Source: an uncultured Alphaproteobacteria bacterium
Lineage (GTDB): Bacteria; Pseudomonadota; Alphaproteobacteria; RF32; CAG-239
Assembly (NCBI GenBank): GCA_944391355.1
Contig: CALXTG010000028.1
Location: 1 to 25,744 of the forward strand
Length of the DNA: 25,744 bases
Direction: 5' to 3'
Part shown: piece by piece, positions 14,585 to 21,076 of the stretch
Layout of the letters: the number at the start of each line of letters is the position of its first letter
Numbering within the stretch: position 1 is the first letter of the stretch
The notes under the pieces: model-generated
Told to the model about the DNA's origin: nothing
Databases searched by the model: none
What the model saw: the letters and a program-made list of their open reading frames with translations, nothing else
Position numbers and translations under genes: made by a program

Positions 14585-15745
14585 TTAGGCTGCTTTGCTG
14601 CTTTTATTGGCAGCAAACGCATTCATCGTGTTGATGATATAATCCATGCTTTCGGTATCCAGATACGGGTGCATCGGAATGCTCAGAACCGTTTTTGAAA
14701 GTTTTTCGCAATCCGGCAGGGAACGGGTGTTCCATTTGGCATAAGCCGTCTGGGTATGAACCGGGCGCGGATAATAAGCGCCGCAGGGGATGCCGTTTTC
14801 TTTCAGATAAGCCATCAGCTCGTCACGGTCGTCGCAATTGATCGTATACAGGCCGTAAGCCGATTTGCAGTTGTCGAGAACGCGCTGTTTTCTGAAATAG
14901 CTGCTCAGTTCGGTATCATAACGTTTGGCGATTTTTTCTCTTTCAACCAGTTCTTTTTCAAAAACGGTCAGTTTTTGCAAAACAACGGCAGCCTGGAAAG
15001 AGTCCATGCGCGCGGTCAGGCCGAGACGGACATTGTCATAATGGTCTTCGGGGCTCATACCGTGAACGCGGCTTGATTTAATCATCGCGTCTTCGCTTTC
15101 GCTGTTGGTAAAGCAGGCGCCGCCGTCGCCGTAACAGGCCAGCGGTTTGGTCGGATAGAAGCTGGTTGCGGTCATGTCGGCAATGCTTCCCGAAGTTTTG
15201 CCTTTATATTTTGAACCATAGCTCTGAGCGGCGTCTGACAAAACTTTCATGCCGTTGGCGTGGGCAATGCGCATAATTTCGTCATAGTCGGCGGGGTTGC
15301 CGAAAATATCGACGGCAATAACCGCCTTCAAATTCAGCTTGCCTTCTTTTTTAACTTCGTTGATGGCTTTTTCCAGATCTTTGGGATCCATATTATAAGT
15401 ATCTTCGCAGGAGTCGACGAATATCGGCGTAGCGCCGAGAATGGCGGCAGCTTCGGCCGAAGCGACAAACGTAAACGAAGAAACAAAGACGGCGTCGCCG
15501 GGTTTAACCCCCCAGGCCATCAACGGCAAAATCAAGGCGTCGGTGCCCGAAGAGCAGGTGTTGCAGAATTTTACGCCGGAATAGGCGGCCAGTTTTGCAT
15601 CGAGTTCGCGGCATTCCGGACCCTGGGCATAGCCGCCGTGATTTAAAATCGTCTGAAAGGCGTTTAAGAATTTTTCCTGTCCGATAATCTTCTGAGAAGC
15701 CTGAACGTCAAAAAGATTAATCGGTTTAGAAGGTTTATTGGTCAT
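14585..15745 (-). CDS. DegT/DnrJ/EryC1/StrS family sugar aminotransferase
   Basis: A 386-residue PLP-dependent enzyme of the nucleotide-sugar aminotransferase family. The N-terminal LFDVQ, GGYAQGPECRELDAKLAAYSGVKFC, CSSGTDAL (about 64-71), FTFVASAEA, the DAAQSYG cofactor loop (Asp171, Gln174) and SFYPTKPLACYGDGG with the Schiff-base Lys200 are all present. C-terminal YYPRPVH and LPDCEKLS are also typical. The family transfers an amino group from glutamate or glutamine to 3- or 4-keto sugars for LPS, O-antigen or flagellin glycans. The exact sugar cannot be told from sequence; the WbpE/WlbC-like branch is a guess. It stands alone, divergent from kbl. Proximity to the flagellins allows, but does not show, a role in flagellin glycosylation. 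Confidence 0.88.
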   Translation of the reverse strand: MTNKPSKPINLFDVQASQKIIGQEKFLNAFQTILNHGGYAQGPECRELDAKLAAYSGVKFCNTCSSGTDALILPLMAWGVKPGDAVFVSSFTFVASAEAAAILGATPIFVDSCEDTYNMDPKDLEKAINEVKKEGKLNLKAVIAVDIFGNPADYDEIMRIAHANGMKVLSDAAQSYGSKYKGKTSGSIADMTATSFYPTKPLACYGDGGACFTNSESEDAMIKSSRVHGMSPEDHYDNVRLGLTARMDSFQAAVVLQKLTVFEKELVEREKIAKRYDTELSSYFRKQRVLDNCKSAYGLYTINCDDRDELMAYLKENGIPCGAYYPRPVHTQTAYAKWNTRSLPDCEKLSKTVLSIPMHPYLDTESMDYIINTMNAFAANKSSKAA

Positions 15746-15780
15746 AGTCAGTTCCTTTGTTTTAAGTTTTAACTGTCCCG

Positions 15781-15809
15781 ATAGTAAAAAATTTTATGTT
15801 GAAATGCAA
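15781..15809 (-). promoter_or_regulatory. Predicted sigma70 promoter of the aminotransferase
   Basis: On the minus strand TTGCAT (15804-15809), a 17-base spacer and TACTAT (15781-15786) precede the start codon, giving a leader of about 29 bases that includes AAGGAA. Confidence 0.5.
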
Positions 15810-15844
15810 AACACAAAACGTTTCATCACTGTAACAAAAAAGCA

Positions 15845-15880
15845 GACTCCTGCCGATAAGAGTCCGATATCGGTTGACTC
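15845..15880 (+). promoter_or_regulatory. Leader segment with mutually exclusive hairpins before kbl
   Basis: GAGTC (15860-15864) can pair with GACTC upstream (15845-15849) or with GACTC downstream (15876-15880). CCGATA (15853-15858) can pair with TATCGG (15868-15873). The pairings exclude one another. No T tract follows, and I find no clear promoter upstream, so function is uncertain. Confidence 0.35.
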
Positions 15881-15936
15881 CAAGCTCAAGAAAGCAGACA
15901 CTGAACAGGTAACTTAACCACAATGAGGAACACGAA

Positions 15937-17133
15937 ATGAATAAGGAATTTCTCACCCATCTCAATCAGAAAATCAGTGATGTCAAAACTGCCGGCACTT
16001 ATAAGGCCGAGCGGATTATCGCTACGCCTCAGCAGGCGGAAATCGGTTTGACCGACGGCAGCAAAGTTATCAACTTTTGCGCCAATAACTACCTCGGTCT
16101 GGCCAATAACCGGGAATTGGTTGATACTGCCGCCGCGGCTGTGCAAAAATACGGTTACGGAATGTCTTCGGTTCGTTTTATCTGCGGTACCCAGACTATT
16201 CATAAAGAACTGGAAAAGACCATCAGCAATTTCTTAAAAACCGATGACACGATTCTTTATTCATCTTGTTTTGATGCCAACGGCGGTTTGTTTGAAACGC
16301 TGTTGGAAGCCGAAGACGCCATCATTTCCGATGCGCTCAATCATGCCAGCATCATTGACGGTGTCCGTTTAAGCAAAGCCAAACGTTACCGCTATGCCAA
16401 TAACAATATGGAAGAACTTGAAAACTGCCTCAAACAGGCAGATGCCGACGGCGCCCGCTTTAAGCTGATTGCCACTGACGGCGTTTTCTCAATGGACGGT
16501 GTAATCGCCGATTTGAAGTCAATCTGTGATTTGGCCGATAAATACAATGCCCTGGTTATGGTTGACGATTCTCACGCCGTCGGTTTTGTCGGTGCCAACG
16601 GCCGCGGTACGCCGGAATATTGCGGCGTCGAAGGCCGTGTCGACATCATTACCGGCACGCTCGGCAAAGCTTTGGGCGGCGCTTCCGGCGGTTATACTTC
16701 CGGCCGGAAGGAAATTGTCGAATGGCTGCGCCAGCGTTCGCGTCCGTATCTGTTCTCCAACACTTTGGCGCCGGTGATTACCGCAACTTCGATTAAAGTG
16801 TTTGAAATGCTGAGCAGCGGCGGCGAACTGCGTAAGAAACTTGAGGATAACAGCCGTTATTTCCGTGAAGAAATGACCAAGCGCGGCTTTAAACTTGCCG
16901 GTGCCGGACATCCGATTATTCCGGTTATGATCGGCGATGCCAAACTGGCTTCGCAGATGGCCGATAAAATGCTCGAAAGAGGCATTTATGTAATCGGTTT
17001 CTCTTTCCCGGTTGTTCCGCAGGGACAGGCTCGTATCCGCACCCAGATGTCGGCAGCGCACAGCCGCGCCGAAATCGACCGCGCCATTAACGCCTTTACC
17101 GAAGTCGGCAAAGAACTCGGCATCATCAAATAA
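15937..17133 (+). CDS. kbl: Glycine C-acetyltransferase (2-amino-3-ketobutyrate CoA ligase)
   Basis: A 398-residue PLP enzyme of the alpha-oxoamine synthase family, the same length as the E. coli enzyme. Signature elements are CANNYLGLANN, GYGMSSVRFICGT, DALNHASIIDG, TDGVFSMDG, VDDSHAVGF (Asp210, His213) and TGTLGKALGGASGG, with Lys244 as the Schiff-base lysine at the same position as in E. coli. It cleaves 2-amino-3-oxobutanoate with CoA to glycine and acetyl-CoA, the second step of threonine degradation. GAGG precedes the ATG. The substrate-producing enzyme tdh follows 11 bases downstream, so the pair forms an operon that removes the unstable intermediate efficiently. Confidence 0.96.
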   Translation: MNKEFLTHLNQKISDVKTAGTYKAERIIATPQQAEIGLTDGSKVINFCANNYLGLANNRELVDTAAAAVQKYGYGMSSVRFICGTQTIHKELEKTISNFLKTDDTILYSSCFDANGGLFETLLEAEDAIISDALNHASIIDGVRLSKAKRYRYANNNMEELENCLKQADADGARFKLIATDGVFSMDGVIADLKSICDLADKYNALVMVDDSHAVGFVGANGRGTPEYCGVEGRVDIITGTLGKALGGASGGYTSGRKEIVEWLRQRSRPYLFSNTLAPVITATSIKVFEMLSSGGELRKKLEDNSRYFREEMTKRGFKLAGAGHPIIPVMIGDAKLASQMADKMLERGIYVIGFSFPVVPQGQARIRTQMSAAHSRAEIDRAINAFTEVGKELGIIK

Positions 17134-17144
17134 GGAGAAAGTCC

Positions 17145-18170
17145 ATGAAGTCTTTAATGAAAAAATATCCTAAAGAAGGCATTTGGATGGAAGACGTGCC
17201 GATGCCCGAAATCGGCGTCAATGACGTTCTGGTCAAAATCAAAAAGACCGCAATCTGCGGAACCGACGTCCATATTTACAATTGGGACGAATGGTCGCAG
17301 GCGACGATTCCGGTGCCGATGGTTGTCGGTCATGAATTTGCCGGTGAAATTGTCGAACTCGGCAAAGAAGTTAAAGGGTATAAGGTTGGCGACCGTGTTT
17401 CCGGCGAAGGCCATGTCGTTTGCGGCCACTGCCGCAACTGCCGTGCCGGCAAACGCCACCTCTGCCGCAATACCATGGGGATCGGCGTCAACCGTCAAGG
17501 GTGTTTTGCCGAATATCTGTCAATTCCCGCCGCCAATCTGTATAAGCTGCCGGATAAAGTTACCGACGAACTCGGCGCGATTATGGATCCTTTCGGCAAT
17601 GCCACGCATACCGCTTTATCCTATGATATGGTCGGTGAAGACGTACTGATTACCGGTGCCGGGCCGATCGGGATTATGGCGGTGGCGATTGCCAAATTCT
17701 GCGGCGCCCGCAATGTCGTCATTACCGATGTCAATCCCTATCGTTTGGCTCTGGCCGAAAAAATGGGCGCGACCCGTGCGGTTAATGTCGCCGAACAGAA
17801 ACTGACCGATGTTATGAATGAGCTGAAAATGACCGAAGGTTTTGACGTCGGTTTGGAAATGTCGGGTAATCCCCGCGCTTTCGGCGATCTGCTTAAAACC
17901 ATGAATAACGGCGGCAAGGTCTCGCTGCTCGGTATTTTGCCGCCCTCTACCCAGATTAACTGGTCGGATGTCATTTTCAAAGGTCTGTTCCTGAAAGGAA
18001 TTTACGGCCGTGAAATGTTTGAAACCTGGTATAAAATGGGTGCGATGATTGAGGCAGGTTTGGATATCAGCCCGATTATTACCCACCGTTATAAAATCGA
18101 CGACTTCCAGAAAGGCTTTGATGCCATGCGCAGCGGCCAGTCCGGAAAAGTGGTTTTGGATTGGGAATAA
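17145..18170 (+). CDS. tdh: L-threonine 3-dehydrogenase
   Basis: A 341-residue zinc-dependent medium-chain dehydrogenase, the family's usual length. The catalytic zinc ligands Cys38, His63 and Glu64 lie in ICGTDVHIYNWDEW and VVGHEFAGEIVELG. The structural zinc cysteines are 93, 96, 99 and 107 (CGHCRNCRAGKRHLC). The NAD-binding motif GAGPIG is at 171-176. It oxidises L-threonine to 2-amino-3-oxobutanoate, which Kbl then cleaves. AAGGAGAAAG gives a good Shine-Dalgarno between kbl and tdh. A strong terminator follows, so the operon is kbl-tdh only. Confidence 0.97.
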   Translation: MKSLMKKYPKEGIWMEDVPMPEIGVNDVLVKIKKTAICGTDVHIYNWDEWSQATIPVPMVVGHEFAGEIVELGKEVKGYKVGDRVSGEGHVVCGHCRNCRAGKRHLCRNTMGIGVNRQGCFAEYLSIPAANLYKLPDKVTDELGAIMDPFGNATHTALSYDMVGEDVLITGAGPIGIMAVAIAKFCGARNVVITDVNPYRLALAEKMGATRAVNVAEQKLTDVMNELKMTEGFDVGLEMSGNPRAFGDLLKTMNNGGKVSLLGILPPSTQINWSDVIFKGLFLKGIYGREMFETWYKMGAMIEAGLDISPIITHRYKIDDFQKGFDAMRSGQSGKVVLDWE

Positions 18171-18182
18171 CATTTATTTTAT

Positions 18183-18216
18183 ACGGCGGCCCTGTAAAAA
18201 GGGCCGTCGTTTTTTG
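18183..18216 (+). terminator. Intrinsic terminator of kbl-tdh
   Basis: ACGGCGGCCCT and AGGGCCGTCGT pair around GTAAAA, followed by TTTTTT. Confidence 0.85.
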
Positions 18217-18314
18217 GCATATCGCTCCTGTATATTTCACAAAAATTTAATGGATTTTTAAATTTGAGCTGTTATATTTGCTGCAATTGCTAATGAACTT
18301 GAAAGGTTTATTCC

Positions 18315-19172
18315 GTGTCTAAAAAAATTCTTATGTCAACGGCTGCCGCGGCGGTTTTGTTTTTGACCGCTTCTTGCGCGACAGCGCCTGCCAATCCTTC
18401 GGAATTTGATCAGTATGACCGCTTTGAAACTTTTAACCGGGCGGTATTTAAATTTAACTACGAAGTAGATAAATATGTGATTAAGCCTGTGACCAGGGGG
18501 TATCGGGCTATTACCACGCCTTTTGTCCGCGAACGCGTTAACAATGCCTTGGCAAACCTTTTGGAACCGATGTCCTCGATCAACCAGGTTTTGCAGGGCG
18601 AATTTAAACAGTCGGCAGTCAGCTTGGGTCGTTTTGCCGTTAACAGCACGCTCGGTCTGGCCGGTACTTTTGACGTTGCCGGCGCCTGGGGCTGGAAGAA
18701 AGAAGTCAGCGGTTTTGACAGCACTCTGGCCAAATGGTGCGTTCCGGACGGTCCGTATCTTGTCTTGCCTTTGTTAGGTCCATCCACGCCGCGTTCTGCT
18801 GCGTCGCTGATTGTTGACGCTTATACCGAACCTGTCTACTGGGCTGCGCAGAATGATGCTAATTATAAAGATAAAATTATGTGGGGCTCCGCTGCTGTCG
18901 TCTACATCGCCGTTCGGGAAAAAACACTTGACCTGATGGAAGATCTGGAACGCAATTCTGTTGATTACTATGCGACCATGCGGACGGCTTATCTGCAAAA
19001 CCGGGCCAAGAAAAATGTTTGTATCAATTCTGATGCTCAGGACGTAAATTATGACTTTGACTTCGGTATTGAAGATGAAGACGAAGTTTTTGATGCCGAA
19101 GAAACCGCCGCGCCGGTTCTGCCGCAGCATAAACAAAGTGATATAATGATTGATAAAGCTGAAATTAAATAA
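18315..19172 (+). CDS. mlaA: MlaA (VacJ) family outer-membrane lipoprotein
   Basis: A 285-residue lipoprotein starting at GTG 18315, with GAAAGG upstream. Its signal peptide ends in the lipobox LTASC (Cys21). The mature part carries the MlaA hallmarks DRFETFNRAVFKFNYEVDKYVIKPVTRGYR, SINQVLQGEF, GRFAVNSTLGLAGTFDVA and YLVLPLLGPSTPRSAASL. MlaA sits in the outer membrane and removes mislocalised phospholipids from the outer leaflet, handing them to periplasmic MlaC. The C-terminal tail is acidic (DFDFGIEDEDEVFDAEE, about 242-258). mlaC follows 11 bases downstream. The inner-membrane MlaBDEF genes are not in the window. Confidence 0.94.
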   Translation: MSKKILMSTAAAAVLFLTASCATAPANPSEFDQYDRFETFNRAVFKFNYEVDKYVIKPVTRGYRAITTPFVRERVNNALANLLEPMSSINQVLQGEFKQSAVSLGRFAVNSTLGLAGTFDVAGAWGWKKEVSGFDSTLAKWCVPDGPYLVLPLLGPSTPRSAASLIVDAYTEPVYWAAQNDANYKDKIMWGSAAVVYIAVREKTLDLMEDLERNSVDYYATMRTAYLQNRAKKNVCINSDAQDVNYDFDFGIEDEDEVFDAEETAAPVLPQHKQSDIMIDKAEIK

Positions 19173-19183
19173 GGAGTTGTCTG

Positions 19184-19801
19184 ATGAAAAAAAATCTGTT
19201 TTGGAGCTTTTTAGCCGTTGTTCTGTTGGGGATCGGCACGGCTCGCGCCGATGTTGACGGTGCCAAGGCCGAAGCTTTTGTGAAAAAAGTTACCACCGAG
19301 GGCATTGAAGAAATTATTAATGCCAATGTTTCCCAGCAGGTAAAAGATCAGCGTTTTGCCAAGTTGTTTAATGAAGCTCTTGATTTAGATTTCATCGGTC
19401 AGTTCGTTCTCGGCCGCAACTGGCGTACGTCGACGCCCGAACAACGCAGCGCTTTTATCAAGGTTTATCGTGAGCTGAACGTAAAAACCTGGTCGCAGCG
19501 TTTTGACGAATTTAAGGGTAAAAACTTTATTTTTTCGGGAACTACGCCTTCCAATTCCAAAAATCAGATTTTTGTAAATTCTTCGGTTCCGATGGAGCAG
19601 GGAGAGCCTGCCAAAGTCGTTTGGCGCGTTAAGCAGAGCGGCAATAACTACAAAATCGTTGACATTATTATCGAAAACGTCAGCCTGGCGATTACCGCCC
19701 GCAATGAATATTCTTCTTTTATCAAGAACAATCCCGGCGGTGTTGATGCTCTGATTAAAGATTTACAGAAAAAAGTCAACCAGCCGGTCGTTAAAAAATA
19801 A
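19184..19801 (+). CDS. mlaC: MlaC family periplasmic phospholipid carrier
   Basis: A 205-residue protein with a signal peptide (about 1-22, ending TARA before DV). The mature part matches MlaC/Ttg2D: VKKVTTEGIEEIINANVS, KLFNEALDLDFIGQFVLGRNWRTSTPEQRSAFIKVYRELNVKTW and VVWRVKQSGNNYKIVDIIIENVSLAITARNEYSSFI. MlaC binds phospholipids in the periplasm and shuttles them between MlaA and the inner-membrane MlaFEDB complex. AAGGAG precedes the ATG. It is co-transcribed with mlaA and closed by a strong terminator. Confidence 0.94.
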   Translation: MKKNLFWSFLAVVLLGIGTARADVDGAKAEAFVKKVTTEGIEEIINANVSQQVKDQRFAKLFNEALDLDFIGQFVLGRNWRTSTPEQRSAFIKVYRELNVKTWSQRFDEFKGKNFIFSGTTPSNSKNQIFVNSSVPMEQGEPAKVVWRVKQSGNNYKIVDIIIENVSLAITARNEYSSFIKNNPGGVDALIKDLQKKVNQPVVKK

Positions 19802-19817
19802 CCGTCCTGACAGACAA

Positions 19818-19850
19818 CAAAAATCCCCGCCTCGCGCGGGGTTTTTTATT
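19818..19850 (+). terminator. Intrinsic terminator of mlaA-mlaC
   Basis: CCCCGC (19825-19830), loop CTCGC, GCGGGG (19836-19841), then TTTTTT; an A tract lies on the left. Confidence 0.87.
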
Positions 19851-19930
19851 AGGCTGGGCCGGGCAGGGACATTTACTGGTGCAGTCAGGTAAATTCAGCG
19901 GATTCCTCATTGTTTTTTAGGAGGCAATTA

Positions 19931-19958
19931 TAAAAAAAAGTCCCGCAAAAAGCGGGAC
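19931..19958 (-). terminator. Intrinsic terminator of the double-HTH regulator
   Basis: GTCCCGC (19940-19946), five-base loop, GCGGGAC (19952-19958). On the minus strand it runs into a T8 tract (19932-19939), so it ends the regulator gene just upstream. Confidence 0.87.
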
Positions 19959-19981
19959 GGTAACAAAAACTCGCCTGGCGA

Positions 19982-20953
19982 TTATAAATAAACTGCAACA
20001 ACTTTATGAACTTTATTCAAATCATTGTTGCTGATTTCTATCCGTTCTTCCGGATTCCATCTCATGCCGTAAAGCTGGCCGTTTTCATCCTCGCGGACAC
20101 TGATAACCAGCGCTTCGACATCATTCAGGTAGTAAATGGCAATATCTCCGACACTGATAACATCCTGCGGATCGACAAACAGAACCGAACGCGTCGGTAA
20201 CAGGCTGCCGAGGCTGCGGGTGCAGAGATTTAAGGCATAAGCGTCCTTTTTGCTGTAAAGCAGGGACGGACGCTGAACTTTTTTGGTTTCCTGTTCAAAA
20301 TCAACCATAATGTTTCCGTTTTTGCCGGGCGTGCCGTAAACGGAAATTTTAATATTTTCGGGGTTGGAATTGCCAAAAGAAGAAATTGCGCCGCGCGGAG
20401 TGGACAGCAGCTTATATTTTGCGTCGTTCCGCTGGATAATTTCGTCCAGCATGCCTTTTTCTTCCAGATTCTTGATCCCTTCGCGCAATGCTTCGGGTTC
20501 CATATTCAGGGCCTTGGCAATATTTTTAAATTCCTTGTCGGAAACTTCGCGCTGACCCATTTCAATACGGTGATAAACCGATAAAGTCATGTCGGCGCTT
20601 TCAGCTACTTCAATCAGGGTCAGATTTTTTTCGTTGCGGATCTGACGCAAACCGGCGCCGAGTGTTTTCAAGCCGGTTTTCTCGTTAATTTTATTGCGTC
20701 TTTCCTGTTCGCGGCGCCAGGCCTGAACAATTTCCTGTTGTGAGTTCTGTTCGTTAACAAACAGATCCTGCAGCGGGCAGTCCAAAAACTCAGCCACGCG
20801 AACCAGCTGTTCCTGGTCGACGCGGCGATAACCTTTTTCAATTTTGGAAATTGCCGAAAGACTGACGCCCAAATGATCGGCAAGTTCCTGCATAGAACGG
20901 CCGCGCAGCCGTCTGTACATCCTGATTTGGTTCGGGAAAATAATTTCTTCCAT
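19982..20953 (-). CDS. Transcriptional regulator: two XRE-type HTH domains plus S24-like domain
   Basis: A 323-residue cytoplasmic protein. The first helix-turn-helix (about residues 9-66) contains SMQELADHLGVSLSAISKIEKGYRRV; the second (about 98-157) contains LTLIEVAESADMTLSVYHRIEMGQREV. The C-terminal third (about 235-323) resembles the LexA/CI S24 dimerisation-peptidase fold (LGSLLPTRSVLFVDPQDVISVGDIAIYYL). The serine may be kept in LGSLLP, but the catalytic lysine expected in ALVISV is absent, so self-cleavage is unlikely. This is probably a stable repressor or activator. It lies downstream of, and on the same strand as, the VirB6/TrbL-like genes. TTGTA-containing dyads upstream suggest autoregulation. 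Confidence 0.82.
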   Translation of the reverse strand: MEEIIFPNQIRMYRRLRGRSMQELADHLGVSLSAISKIEKGYRRVDQEQLVRVAEFLDCPLQDLFVNEQNSQQEIVQAWRREQERRNKINEKTGLKTLGAGLRQIRNEKNLTLIEVAESADMTLSVYHRIEMGQREVSDKEFKNIAKALNMEPEALREGIKNLEEKGMLDEIIQRNDAKYKLLSTPRGAISSFGNSNPENIKISVYGTPGKNGNIMVDFEQETKKVQRPSLLYSKKDAYALNLCTRSLGSLLPTRSVLFVDPQDVISVGDIAIYYLNDVEALVISVREDENGQLYGMRWNPEERIEISNNDLNKVHKVVAVYL

Positions 20954-20967
20954 TTTTGTATGACCCC

Positions 20968-20978
20968 TTGTAATACAA
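20968..20978. promoter_or_regulatory. Candidate operator dyad in the regulator leader
   Basis: TTGTAATACAA is a perfect TTGTA/TACAA dyad 15 bases upstream of the regulator start codon. A related TTTGTGTACAAA dyad lies at 21061-21072. They could be autoregulatory binding sites; this is inferred from symmetry and position only. Confidence 0.4.
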
Positions 20979-21009
20979 CTTAAAAAACAACACTTATTTA
21001 ATTAAGCTC

Positions 21010-21037
21010 ATCTTAATGGAAGTTTCCGATTAATCAA
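21010..21037 (-). promoter_or_regulatory. Predicted promoter of the double-HTH regulator
   Basis: On the minus strand TTGATT (21032-21037), a 16-base spacer and TAAGAT (21010-21015) precede the gene. The two candidate operator dyads flank it. Confidence 0.4.
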
Positions 21038-21076
21038 GAAAATTAGTACAAAAAAGACAATTTGTGTACAAATATT

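Noticed and set aside
14585..15745. Assigning the aminotransferase to pseudaminic or legionaminic acid synthesis for flagellin glycosylation
   Set aside because: No companion dehydratase, NeuB-like synthase or Maf glycosyltransferase is in the window; the family alone does not define the sugar.
15746..15936. Glycine riboswitch before kbl-tdh
   Set aside because: The glycine aptamer consensus and tandem architecture are not present; only short competing stems are seen.
19851..19930. A short GTG-initiated frame ending TTTTTTAG between mlaC and the regulator
   Set aside because: Fourteen codons, no Shine-Dalgarno, and placed between two terminators; it looks like spacer sequence.
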